From Simplicispira hankyongi (GTDB lineage: Bacteria; Pseudomonadota; Gammaproteobacteria; Burkholderiales; Burkholderiaceae_C), in NCBI RefSeq assembly GCF_003570885.1, contig NZ_QXJC01000001.1, positions 806,001-870,000 on the forward strand: a DNA stretch of 64,000 nucleotides. The letters run 5' to 3'. This document shows positions 19,467 through 30,317 of this stretch, one piece after another. A program made the translations under genes and the position numbers. The notes under the pieces were generated by a model, which was not told where the DNA came from, did not search any database, and saw nothing but the letters and a program-made list of their open reading frames with translations. Each line of letters starts with the position of its first letter. The first letter of the stretch is position 1.

Positions 19467-21034
19467 CCGCCGTGGTGCATACACCCCTTGATCGGCGGTA
19501 CTTTCTCGCGCTGGCGGCGCAGACGGCCGTGGCAGGAACCCTGCCACGCTCCGCCTGGGGCGCGCGCGCCTTGCACCACGACCCGTTTGGCCTCGGCGTA
19601 GCCAGCGGCGACCCAAGCCCTGACGGATTCATTCTCTGGACGCGGCTGCTTGGCGACGGCGCACCGTTGGCGGACACCGCCCTTCCCGTGCGCTGGGAGG
19701 TGGCCGAAGACGCCGCCTTTCGCCGCATCGTGCAGCGCGGTTCCGCCATGGCCATGCCCGAGCTTGGGCACAGCGTGCATGTGGAAATCAAGGGCCTGCC
19801 TTCTGGTCGCTGGTACCACTACCGCTTCCACCACGGCGCCGCCACCAGTCGCGTGGGGCAGGCGCGCACCGCACCGGCCCTGCAAGACCTGCCAGCGCGC
19901 TTGCGGCTGGTATTCGCCTCGTGCCAGCGCTGGGAGCATGGCTACTACGCCGCCTGGGCGAACGTGGCCCGCGAGGCTCCCGATCTCGTGCTTTTCCTGG
20001 GCGACTACATCTACGAATACGCCACACCCACAGACCCCATGGGCCTGGCGCGCGTCCACGCCCTGCGCCACGCCAGCACCCTGGCCGATTTTCGCGACCG
20101 GTACGCGCTGCACAAGAGCGACCCGCAATTGCAAACCGCGCACGCAGCGTGCCCATGGGTCGTCACCTGGGACGACCATGAGGTTCAAAACGACTGGGCG
20201 GGAACCACCGGCCGTTGGGACCGCGCTGGCTTTGCAGATTTGCGCAACGCGGGCTTTCAAGCGTTTTATGAACACATGCCGCTGGGCGCCGCCAGGCTCG
20301 CGGGGCCGGGCTTTGCCGCACTGCAGCTCTACAGACGCCTGGCCTGGGGCCAACTCGCCCAGTTGCATGTCCTCGATGGGCGCCAATACCGCGACCGGCA
20401 GGCCTGCCGCCGTGCCAACGCATCCGGCGCTGGCGCCGTGCCAGCGGGGCAATGCGCAGAACTTGAACAGGCCACACGCAGTTTTCTTGGTGGCACGCAG
20501 GAACGCTGGCTGGATGCGGGCTTGGCACAGGATGCTGCGCGCGGCGCGCGCTGGAGCGTGCTCGCTCAGCAGACGCTGTTCTCACCGCGCCACTACCCTT
20601 CTGGCATACAGTCCACCGACACCTGGGACGGCTACCCCGCAGCGCGCGAGCGCCTGACGGCCAGCATCGCGCGGCACACGCCGGCACGCACGGTGGTGCT
20701 GGGGGGCGACATTCACCAGAACTACGTCTGCCGGGTGCCCAAGAAGGCGCAAGCGTTGGAGGGGCCGGCGGTAGCGAGCGAGTTTTGCGGCACCTCGATC
20801 TCCTCGCGCTCCGGTGCCACGCAGGTAAAGCTCGATGCCATCGTGCGGCGCAATCCGCATATCTTGCTGGCGCGCTGCGGTGAGCGCGGTTACGGCCTGG
20901 CCGAGATCACGCCCACGCTCTGGACCACCCACCTGCAGGTGGTGCAGGACCCGATGCGGATGGACAGCACCGTCCACACACTGGCGAGCTTTGTCGTCGA
21001 ACCCGGCCAGCCTGGGCCGGTTCGAGAGGCGTAG
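19463..21034 (+). CDS. PhoD-like alkaline phosphatase/phosphodiesterase, probable Tat substrate
   Basis: A 523-residue protein of the PhoD family: N-terminal domain with FGLGVASGDPSPDGFILWTR, metallophosphatase motifs FLGDYIYEYA, TWDDHEVQNDW and the late LGGDIHQNYV. Enzymes of this family hydrolyse phosphate mono- or diesters outside the cytoplasm using calcium and iron. The N-terminus DRRYFLALAAQTAVAG resembles a twin-arginine signal ending near ARA. The start appears to be a TTG at 19463 overlapping the cyclase stop (TTGA); GTG codons a few residues on are alternatives. Confidence 0.87.
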   Translation: MTAVVHTPLDRRYFLALAAQTAVAGTLPRSAWGARALHHDPFGLGVASGDPSPDGFILWTRLLGDGAPLADTALPVRWEVAEDAAFRRIVQRGSAMAMPELGHSVHVEIKGLPSGRWYHYRFHHGAATSRVGQARTAPALQDLPARLRLVFASCQRWEHGYYAAWANVAREAPDLVLFLGDYIYEYATPTDPMGLARVHALRHASTLADFRDRYALHKSDPQLQTAHAACPWVVTWDDHEVQNDWAGTTGRWDRAGFADLRNAGFQAFYEHMPLGAARLAGPGFAALQLYRRLAWGQLAQLHVLDGRQYRDRQACRRANASGAGAVPAGQCAELEQATRSFLGGTQERWLDAGLAQDAARGARWSVLAQQTLFSPRHYPSGIQSTDTWDGYPAARERLTASIARHTPARTVVLGGDIHQNYVCRVPKKAQALEGPAVASEFCGTSISSRSGATQVKLDAIVRRNPHILLARCGERGYGLAEITPTLWTTHLQVVQDPMRMDSTVHTLASFVVEPGQPGPVREA

Positions 21035-21056
21035 GCTGGGCCGAAAAACTATCGAA

Positions 21057-21101
21057 ATAGTAGCTGCTGGCGCATACTGGATAAGCGCTAGAGGCCAAAA
21101 A
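21057..21101. repeat. Dispersed intergenic palindrome, copy A
   Basis: This copy reads TAGCT followed by a GGCGC arm, a short loop, then ATAAGCGCTAGAGGCC and an A-rich end. It sits between the convergent phosphatase and acyl-CoA synthetase genes, in the remaining 117-base gap. The left arm has decayed (GGCGCAT) but the right arm matches copies D and F exactly. Confidence 0.75.
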
Positions 21102-21151
21102 CACCAATATTTTTAGCCTCTTGATTTGGGACTGACAAACAGATCGAGACG

Positions 21152-22798
21152 TCAGACGTCGATGGCCGCCGCCGACCCAGCTTGCTTGCGCAACTCGAAC
21201 TTCTGGATTTTTCCGGTACTGGTCTTGGGCAACTCGCCAAACACCACGGCACGTGGCACCTTGAAGCCGGCCAGGTGCCGCTTGCAGTGGGCGACGATGT
21301 CCTCCTGCGTGGTCTGGGCGCCCACCTTGAGCTCCACGAAGGCGCACGGCGTTTCACCCCACTTCGGGTCTGGCCGGGCGACCACGGCAGCGGCAAGCAC
21401 GTCCGGGTGGCGGTAGAGCACGTCTTCGACCTCGATGGACGAGATGTTCTCGCCGCCCGAGATGATGATGTCCTTGCTGCGGTCCTTGATCTTGATGTAG
21501 CCGTCGGGGTACTGCACGGCCAGGTCGCCGCTGTGGAACCAGCCACCGGCAAAGGCTTCTTCGGTGGCCTGTGGGTTCTTCAGGTAGCCCTTCATGGCGA
21601 TGTTGCCCTTGAACATGATCTCGCCCATGGTTTCACCGTCCTGTGGCACGGGCTGCATGGTTTCGGGGTTGAGCACACGCACATCGCGCTCAAGGTGGTA
21701 GCGCACGCCCTGGCGGGCGTTGAGGCGGGCGCGCTCGCCGATGTCGAGCCCGTCCCAAGCGGCGTGCTTGGCGCATACCGTCGCGGGGCCGTACACCTCC
21801 GTCAGGCCATAGACGTGGGTCAGGTCAAAGCCCATCTTTTCCATGCCCTCGATCATGGAAGCCGGCGGCGCCGCGCCCGCCACCATCGCCTTGATGCCGG
21901 AGGGCACGCCAGCCTTCATGGCGTCGGGCGCGTTGACCAGCAGGCTGTGCACGATAGGCGCGCTGCAGTAGTGCGTGACGCCGTGCTCGCGCATGGCATC
22001 GAAAATGGACTGCGCATCCACGCGGCGCAGGCACACGTTGACACCCGCGCGCGCCGCCACCGTCCACGGAAAGCACCAGCCGTTGCAATGGAACATCGGC
22101 AGCGTCCACAGGTAGACCGCGTGCTTGGGCATGTCCCACTCCAGCACGTTGCTGATGGCGTTGGCCGCCGCACCGCGGTGGTGGTAGACGACGCCCTTGG
22201 GGTTGCCCGTGGTGCCGCTGGTGTAGTTCAGCGCAATGGCATCCCATTCGTCGCCCGGCAGTTCCCAGGCGAAATGCGGGTCGCCAGCGGCCAGGAAAGT
22301 CTCGTAATCGGTGCCACCCAGCGGGTGCGCAGCCGGTCCGTACAGCGCGTCCTGCACCTCGATCAGGATAAGCGGCTGCTTTGAGCTGCGCAGCGCCAGC
22401 GCCTTGGCAAGCACGCCCGTAAATTCCGGGTCCACGATCACCGCCTTGGCTTCGCCGTGGTCCAGCATGAAGGCGATGGTCTCCGGATCGAGCCGGGTGT
22501 TGAGCGCGTTGAGCACGGCCCCGGCCATGGGCACACCGAAATGCGCTTCCACCATAGGCGGCGTATTGGGCAGCAGCACCGCCACCGTGTCGTTCTTGCC
22601 AATGCCCAGCCGTTGCAGGCTGCTGGCGAACTGGCGGCAACGCGTGTAGGTCTGTGCCCAGGTCTGGCGCAGGTTCCCGTGCACGATGGCAAGCCGGTCT
22701 GGGTAGACCTCGGCACTTCGCTCCAAAAACCCAAGTGGCGAGAGCGGGGCGAAATTGGCTGGGGTGCGCGGCAAATGCTGGTCGAATACGGATGTCAT
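21152..22798 (-). CDS. AMP-binding acyl-CoA synthetase (medium/long-chain type)
   Basis: A 548-residue adenylate-forming enzyme: P-loop YTSGTTGNPKGVVYHH, the A5 motif GLTEVYGP, the hinge region GDLAVQYPDGYIKIKDRSKD, and a C-terminal lysine motif TGKIQKFELRK. It activates a carboxylic acid to its CoA thioester; closest in style to the FadD/DmdB-like branch, substrate unknown. The ATG at 22798 has GGGGG upstream and gives the expected N-terminus; a longer reading overlaps the next gene. Confidence 0.9.
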   Translation of the reverse strand: MTSVFDQHLPRTPANFAPLSPLGFLERSAEVYPDRLAIVHGNLRQTWAQTYTRCRQFASSLQRLGIGKNDTVAVLLPNTPPMVEAHFGVPMAGAVLNALNTRLDPETIAFMLDHGEAKAVIVDPEFTGVLAKALALRSSKQPLILIEVQDALYGPAAHPLGGTDYETFLAAGDPHFAWELPGDEWDAIALNYTSGTTGNPKGVVYHHRGAAANAISNVLEWDMPKHAVYLWTLPMFHCNGWCFPWTVAARAGVNVCLRRVDAQSIFDAMREHGVTHYCSAPIVHSLLVNAPDAMKAGVPSGIKAMVAGAAPPASMIEGMEKMGFDLTHVYGLTEVYGPATVCAKHAAWDGLDIGERARLNARQGVRYHLERDVRVLNPETMQPVPQDGETMGEIMFKGNIAMKGYLKNPQATEEAFAGGWFHSGDLAVQYPDGYIKIKDRSKDIIISGGENISSIEVEDVLYRHPDVLAAAVVARPDPKWGETPCAFVELKVGAQTTQEDIVAHCKRHLAGFKVPRAVVFGELPKTSTGKIQKFELRKQAGSAAAIDV

Positions 22799-22877
22799 GG
22801 AACCCCCGGAAAAGTAGGTAAAAAAAGCGCCAAGCGCACACAATTCAATCACAGCATGCCCAGCTTGCGCCGTGCTG

Positions 22878-24563
22878 TCACGCGCCGCGGGTCCGCTGCT
22901 TGGCGCGGTACATGGCGGCATCGGCGGCAGCCATCAGGCCGCCAGCATCCTTGGCATCGCGCGGAAAGAGCGCAAACCCCACACTCGCGCGTATGGGCTG
23001 CACCCGCCCATTCAATTCAAGCGGCTGCGCCAGGGCCTGTTCAAGTTTCGCTGCCACCTGGGCAGCCTGCTCTGGTGTGTCGAGGTTCTCGCAGAGCACG
23101 GTAAATTCATCTCCCGCAAGCCGTGCCACGGTATCGCTCTGGCGAACAGTCTGCGTTGTCGTCCACGCCACGGCCTTGAGCACGGTGTCGCCAGCAGCAT
23201 GCCCCAAAGCATCGTTGATCGCCTTGAAGTCATCCAGATCCACGAACAGCAACGCACACAGGTGCCCGGTTCGTTTCGCCATGGCGAGCGCCTGGGCAAG
23301 ACGCTGCTCGAACATGCGGCGATTGGGTAGGCCCGTGAGCGGATCGTGGTACGCCAGATGCGCCATGTCGTGGTGGCGGGCGCTCAGTTCGTCGAGTTGC
23401 CGTCCGATCTGCTGCTCCATATGATTCAGGCTGCGCGCCAACTCACCCAGTTCATCACCCCGATCCACCGGCAACGTCCCGTGGCTGCGGCCTGCCGCAA
23501 AAGCCTGGGTCGCACGCACCATGGTCTTGATGGGGCCAGTGGCCACGCGCGAGACCAGCGCCGCCAGCAGCGCGGCTGCCGCACTGAGCACCACCAGCAG
23601 CCACAAGATGCGCCGGCCGAAATTCAAAACCTCGTTCTGCACCACGTTCAGCCGCTGCGAGAGGCCCACGACCATGAAGCGCCCATCTTCCTGCCCACCG
23701 TAGGGCAAGCGGGCAAAGGCATAGGCCTGGCGCACGGTGCCGCCGTCGTCCTGGCTGAATACCTGCTCACTCTGCTTGCCCTCCAACAGCGCTCGCACCG
23801 AGGGAAAGCGCTCCTGAATCAGAATGCGCTCGCCCTGGTTCTCGGCACCCAACACCTGCGCGGCGTCGGGGTGGTCAAGAAAATCACCCCATTGGTTGCT
23901 GAGATAGAAATCCAGCCCTTTGGGCAGAGTGGCACGGAAAATAGCAAGAAATGTGGGGGCACTCACATCCACCACCAAAACGCCGAGCAAATGCCCGCCG
24001 CTGGTGACAGGCATCGACAAATGGAAAACTGCTTCGGACGAGGTAGCTGCCTCGTCGAATGGCGTCGCCAGATTGATCTCCGATATGTAACTGGCGTCTA
24101 CCGGCAAGCGCAATGCCTCAAAAAAGAAAGGCCGGTAGGCCTGCTCATGGAGTTCGGCCTGCTTGGCCTGCACGATGGATTCGCCCTGACGGCGCACCCG
24201 CACCAGTTCAAGTCCATGGTCGGCAACGCCGATGAGCCGGATCTGGCGATAGGCCGGCCTGGCCCCCAAGGTGGCCTTGAACGCATCGGCTATTGCAACA
24301 CGCTGCTGCGCGTTCAACGGCTTTGCGCCGTGCGCCAGTGAAGACGCCACCGTTGTCAGCATTTGGGCATCGCGCGTAACGGACCCAAGCCCCGTCTGAA
24401 GGTAGCGCACCAACAAGCGTGTGGTGCCAAGCAATGCACTTTCTGCACGTGCCTGCAGCAGACTGCGTCCGGCATCAAAGGTGTAATAGGCAGCAAACGA
24501 CGCCGCAAGTACGCTGAAGCTGGCAAGCAATAGCCCGAGGCGAAAGGCAATGCTGGTGCGCAT
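22878..24563 (-). CDS. Membrane-bound diguanylate cyclase with periplasmic sensor domain
   Basis: This 561-residue protein has an N-terminal transmembrane helix (residues 7-30), a large periplasmic Cache-type sensor (about 35-310), a second transmembrane helix (LWLLVVLSAAAALLAALVS), a HAMP domain with VDRGDELGELARSLNHME, and a GGDEF domain. The active site reads AGDEF rather than GGDEF, a variant compatible with activity, and an I-site RQSD precedes it by five residues. Its ATG lies two bases after the stop of the binding-protein gene, so the two form an operon. Confidence 0.9.
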   Translation of the reverse strand: MRTSIAFRLGLLLASFSVLAASFAAYYTFDAGRSLLQARAESALLGTTRLLVRYLQTGLGSVTRDAQMLTTVASSLAHGAKPLNAQQRVAIADAFKATLGARPAYRQIRLIGVADHGLELVRVRRQGESIVQAKQAELHEQAYRPFFFEALRLPVDASYISEINLATPFDEAATSSEAVFHLSMPVTSGGHLLGVLVVDVSAPTFLAIFRATLPKGLDFYLSNQWGDFLDHPDAAQVLGAENQGERILIQERFPSVRALLEGKQSEQVFSQDDGGTVRQAYAFARLPYGGQEDGRFMVVGLSQRLNVVQNEVLNFGRRILWLLVVLSAAAALLAALVSRVATGPIKTMVRATQAFAAGRSHGTLPVDRGDELGELARSLNHMEQQIGRQLDELSARHHDMAHLAYHDPLTGLPNRRMFEQRLAQALAMAKRTGHLCALLFVDLDDFKAINDALGHAAGDTVLKAVAWTTTQTVRQSDTVARLAGDEFTVLCENLDTPEQAAQVAAKLEQALAQPLELNGRVQPIRASVGFALFPRDAKDAGGLMAAADAAMYRAKQRTRGA

Positions 24564-24565
24564 GG

Positions 24566-25621
24566 TCAGAAACGCTCCGGCCGCTCGCCCGAAACGATGC
24601 GGCGCCACAGCCGTGAGCGCAGGGCTTCGTCTTCCAGCGGCTCCAGCCACAGAATTTTGGGGCTGGCTGCGCCTGCCTCAAGGCCTGGCGCTGGCTCCAA
24701 GGTGTTGGCCAACCCCTGGCGCAGCGTCAACGTATGGCTGACCGAGGGCTCGAGCATGTAGTTGATCCATTGGTGGGCCAGCAGTGGTTCTCGTGCCCCT
24801 GCCGGCACCGCCCAGCAATCGAGCCAGGCCAGAGCACCTTCACGGGGAATCACGTAGCCGACATCAATTCCCGCATCGCGCAGGAGCTTCAATTGCTGCT
24901 GCCCATAATTGGCAAACAGCAGCGCGGCCTTGTGGTCCCGAAACAATCGTACGGCTTCTTCAGGCAAGTTGTAGAACGCCAGCAGATTGCGGCGCAGTTC
25001 CACCAGATCGAGCGCCAGGCCTCGCATCTTCTCTGGAGGGATATGAAACGGCGGCAGGCCACGGTGCAGCGCGGCAAGGGAGAACCCATGGTCTGCGCTG
25101 TCAAACTCCAGCACCCGGCCGTGCCATTTCGGGTCCCACAGCGCTGCCCATGAATCCGGCGGAGCAGCCCATTGCGTGCGGTCATAGATCAAGCCCATTT
25201 CTGACCAGGTATAGGGCACTGCATAGACCCGCTGGGCATCCGAAATTCCGGCAATGGCCGAGAGCGGGTGAAACCTCGGCAACTGGTGGGCAAGATTGGG
25301 AATGGCCTGCACATTCAACGGCTGCAACTTCTTCGCATCCACAAGCCGTGCGATCTCTACCGTATTGGCGGCCACCACGTCAAACGCCGGCCGTGCACTC
25401 GCCATCTGGCTGCGCAAGGCTTCATCCGAGCTGACGATGGTCACTTCGACGCGCACACCATGGCGCTTTTCGAATTGCGCCACGACATCCGCGTCGGCAT
25501 ACCCCGGCCAAGCCAGAACACGCAGCAGCGGTGCGGCCTGCGCCGACACCGCAAACGCGCATGTTCCCAGCCAGCAGATCCATACCCATCGGAACTTGGC
25601 AAGCAGGTTCCATAGAGCCAT
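24566..25621 (-). CDS. Periplasmic polyamine-type (PotD/PotF-like) solute-binding protein
   Basis: A 351-residue protein with a signal peptide (hydrophobic stretch WVWICWLGTCAFAVSAQAA) and a PotD/F-like fold: LRVLAWPGYADADVVAQFEK, VPYTWSEMGLIYD, and WINYMLEPSVSHTL. In this family the ligand is spermidine or putrescine, but no permease or ATPase genes are adjacent. Instead it is co-transcribed with a Cache-domain diguanylate cyclase, which suggests a sensing rather than a transport role, comparable with NspS and MbaA of Vibrio cholerae. The ATG at 25621 is chosen over one seven codons upstream. Confidence 0.85.
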   Translation of the reverse strand: MALWNLLAKFRWVWICWLGTCAFAVSAQAAPLLRVLAWPGYADADVVAQFEKRHGVRVEVTIVSSDEALRSQMASARPAFDVVAANTVEIARLVDAKKLQPLNVQAIPNLAHQLPRFHPLSAIAGISDAQRVYAVPYTWSEMGLIYDRTQWAAPPDSWAALWDPKWHGRVLEFDSADHGFSLAALHRGLPPFHIPPEKMRGLALDLVELRRNLLAFYNLPEEAVRLFRDHKAALLFANYGQQQLKLLRDAGIDVGYVIPREGALAWLDCWAVPAGAREPLLAHQWINYMLEPSVSHTLTLRQGLANTLEPAPGLEAGAASPKILWLEPLEDEALRSRLWRRIVSGERPERF

Positions 25622-25695
25622 TCGACCACCCATTGCCACCACGCATTGCCCTTTCCCTAAAACGTAACAAACAGTTTACGCGGGACAATGGCGTC

Positions 25696-27558
25696 GTGAG
25701 CATCCCCCAAACTTTTATCCAGGAGCTCCTCTCGCGTATCGACGTGGTTGAGGTGGTAGGCCGCTACGTTCCGCTGCGCAAAGCGGGCGCCAATTTCATG
25801 GGTCTTTGCCCGTTTCACGGGGAAAAGTCGCCTTCCTTCAGCGTAAGCCCGTCGAAGCAGTTCTTTCACTGCTTTGGCTGCGGCAAAAGCGGCAACGCCA
25901 TCGGTTTCCTGATGGAGCACGCCGGTATGGGCTTTGTGGATGCTGTGGAAGACCTTGCGCGCCAGGTCGGTCTCACCGTGCCGGACGACCATGCCACTGC
26001 GGCAGACAAAGAGCGCGCGGCAGCGGCACGCCAGCACCAGGCTACGCTGAGCGAAGTGCTGGAAAAGGCGGCACAGGACTACCGAAAGCAGCTGCGCCAG
26101 TCGTCCAAAGCGATCGATTACCTCAAGGGCCGGGGCGTTTCGGGAGAAGTGGCTCAGCGCTACGGCCTGGGCTATGCACCGGAAGGTTGGCGGCACCTGG
26201 CCAGCGTTTTTCCACAGTACGACGAGCCCTTGCTTGCCGAAAGCGGCCTGGTGATCGTGGGCGAAGAAGATGGCAAACGCTACGACCGGTTTCGCGACCG
26301 CGTGATGTTCCCGATTCGCAGCGTCAAGGGCGAATGCATCGGCTTCGGCGGCCGGGTGCTCGGCGACGACAAGCCCAAATACCTCAATTCGCCCGAAACC
26401 CCAATATTCCACAAAGGCAACGAGCTCTACGGCCTGTTTGAGGCGCGCACCGCCATTCGCGAATCCGGTTTCGCACTCGTCACCGAAGGCTACATGGACG
26501 TGGTGGCGCTGGCCCAGCTAGGTTTTGAAAATGCGGTGGCCACGCTGGGCACGGCCTGCACCGCCGAGCACATTGCCAAGCTGCTGCGCTTTACCGACGG
26601 CGTGGTGTTCAGCTTCGACGGCGATGCCGCCGGCCGCCGCGCAGCGCGCAAAGCCCTGGACGCAGCCATCGCGCACGCAAGCGACACCCGCAGCATCAAG
26701 TTTCTGTTCCTGCCGAGTGAACACGACCCCGATAGTTTTGTGCGTGCGCATGGTGCCAGTGCGTTTTCACGCCACATTGCCGACGCCTTGCCCCTGAGCC
26801 GCTTCTTGATCGAAGCCGCCAGCGATCAGTGCGATCTGGGCACGTCAGAAGGCCGTGCCCGCATGTCCAGCAATGCGCGCGCCCTATGGGAGCCCTTGCC
26901 GGACGGTGCGCTCAAGCGCCAGTTGCTGGGCGAACTGGCAAGCCTCGCCCAACTCGACCCGCTGGATTTGCAGGAAGTGTGGCAGCAGGCTGCCGCTCGC
27001 ACACGACCCCCTGCACCAGCGGCGCAGCGCGCGGGCGCTAGCGCTTCGCGCAGCAAAGGGCGCGAGGCCCCTGACATGGCCTTTGCCCCCTCCCCCGGCA
27101 CACGGCGCGGGCGCGGAGCGCCCGCCAGTCGCAGCGACCATGCGGCGCGCCTGCTGCTCTCGCATATGGATTTCATCGATTCGCTCTCGCATGAAGACAA
27201 TGCCTTGCTGTGTGCCCAGGCCGCGCCCCACGGCCCCCTGTTTGCCTGGATCGAAATGCAGTTTCACGAGCACGGCGCCTTGCCCTGGGCAGTGCTGCGC
27301 GAATCCTTGCGCGGCCATGCCTGCGAGCCCCTCGCAGCGCGCGTAATGACGGGAGCCCATGCGCAGACCGAGGGAGACACCCATGAACTGCAGCAGGAAC
27401 TGCGCGGCCTGCTCAACCGCATGCTGGTAGACCAGATCAAGCTGCAGGAAAGTGCCGCCATCGCCGATTCAGCAAGCGACCCACAAGCCCTGCAACGCTA
27501 CCGCGCACTGCAGGCCAGACGTCTCGCACTGGAGCGTCTGGCTCCGTCATCGTCTTGA
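25696..27558 (+). CDS. dnaG: DNA primase
   Basis: The 620-residue primase has an N-terminal zinc finger (CPFHGEKSPSF to FHCFGCGKSGN, Cys/His ligands intact), the RNA polymerase domain, a TOPRIM core (VTEGYMDVVAL and FSFDGDAAGRRAA), and a C-terminal helicase-binding domain. It lays down primers at the fork. The start is a GTG at 25696, giving SIPQTFIQELLSRIDVVEVV, with a weak ribosome binding site. It precedes rpoD as in the macromolecular synthesis operon, but rpsU and yqeY are not upstream here. Confidence 0.95.
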   Translation: MSIPQTFIQELLSRIDVVEVVGRYVPLRKAGANFMGLCPFHGEKSPSFSVSPSKQFFHCFGCGKSGNAIGFLMEHAGMGFVDAVEDLARQVGLTVPDDHATAADKERAAAARQHQATLSEVLEKAAQDYRKQLRQSSKAIDYLKGRGVSGEVAQRYGLGYAPEGWRHLASVFPQYDEPLLAESGLVIVGEEDGKRYDRFRDRVMFPIRSVKGECIGFGGRVLGDDKPKYLNSPETPIFHKGNELYGLFEARTAIRESGFALVTEGYMDVVALAQLGFENAVATLGTACTAEHIAKLLRFTDGVVFSFDGDAAGRRAARKALDAAIAHASDTRSIKFLFLPSEHDPDSFVRAHGASAFSRHIADALPLSRFLIEAASDQCDLGTSEGRARMSSNARALWEPLPDGALKRQLLGELASLAQLDPLDLQEVWQQAAARTRPPAPAAQRAGASASRSKGREAPDMAFAPSPGTRRGRGAPASRSDHAARLLLSHMDFIDSLSHEDNALLCAQAAPHGPLFAWIEMQFHEHGALPWAVLRESLRGHACEPLAARVMTGAHAQTEGDTHELQQELRGLLNRMLVDQIKLQESAAIADSASDPQALQRYRALQARRLALERLAPSSS

Positions 27559-27580
27559 AAAACGCAATATCGGTATAATG
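27555..27580 (+). promoter_or_regulatory. Probable promoter -10 box for rpoD at the end of dnaG
   Basis: A perfect TATAAT lies at 27574-27579, directly after the dnaG stop. The upstream TTGAAA at 27555 is only 13 bases away, too close for a normal -35, so any -35 is weak. Transcription from here would give rpoD its own message with a leader of about 220 bases. Confidence 0.45.
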
Positions 27581-27696
27581 TAAGGTTCACTGGCAAGAGC
27601 GACAGCAACACCTCCGGGCCGGGCAACCGTGACAAACGCGCACGACCGCCCCCTTACCGCAAGGATTGCACACCAAATGATCGCCCAGACATCTTG

Positions 27697-27719
27697 CCTC
27701 GGAGCCCCATGGCTCCAAG
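27697..27719 (+). other. Small hairpin in the rpoD leader
   Basis: GGAGCC-CCAT-GGCTCC forms a perfect six-pair stem with a four-base loop, extended by CCT/AGG beyond one mismatch, about 85 bases upstream of the rpoD start. There is no T-run, so it is not a terminator. A role in leader folding is speculation. Confidence 0.3.
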
Positions 27720-27804
27720 GGTAAAGCTCAGCTTTTCCCTGTCACCCGCGCCGGGATTTCAGGCGCTTGTGTTGTCTTTGTTTCTTCTTGACCCGAGGTT
27801 GTCC

Positions 27805-30156
<2,352 letters not shown>

Positions 30157-30173
30157 GTCGCCTCTCCTCTCGC

Positions 30174-30209
30174 AAAGCCCCGGTCCGCATCAGCAGGCCG
30201 GGGCTTTTT
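30174..30209 (+). terminator. Rho-independent terminator of rpoD
   Basis: A perfect ten-pair stem, AAAGCCCCGG with CCGGGGCTTT and a 14-base loop, runs into a run of five T residues 18 bases after the rpoD stop. Confidence 0.9.
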
Positions 30210-30317
30210 GCTGGGCGCGCTGCATGGGGGTCGGAAACATCTCGGGACGGCAACAGACAAGCCAGGCGGGAGATTGCCGGCACCCGGACACAATCCGGCC
30301 ACCTGGAGGCTAAGCGC

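Noticed and set aside
17760-19616. A 618-codon open frame opposite the first diguanylate cyclase, and an even longer one (35125-37659) opposite ppsA
   Set aside because: They mirror well-conserved genes in GC-rich DNA, where stop codons are rare in the antisense frame, and they show no family motifs.
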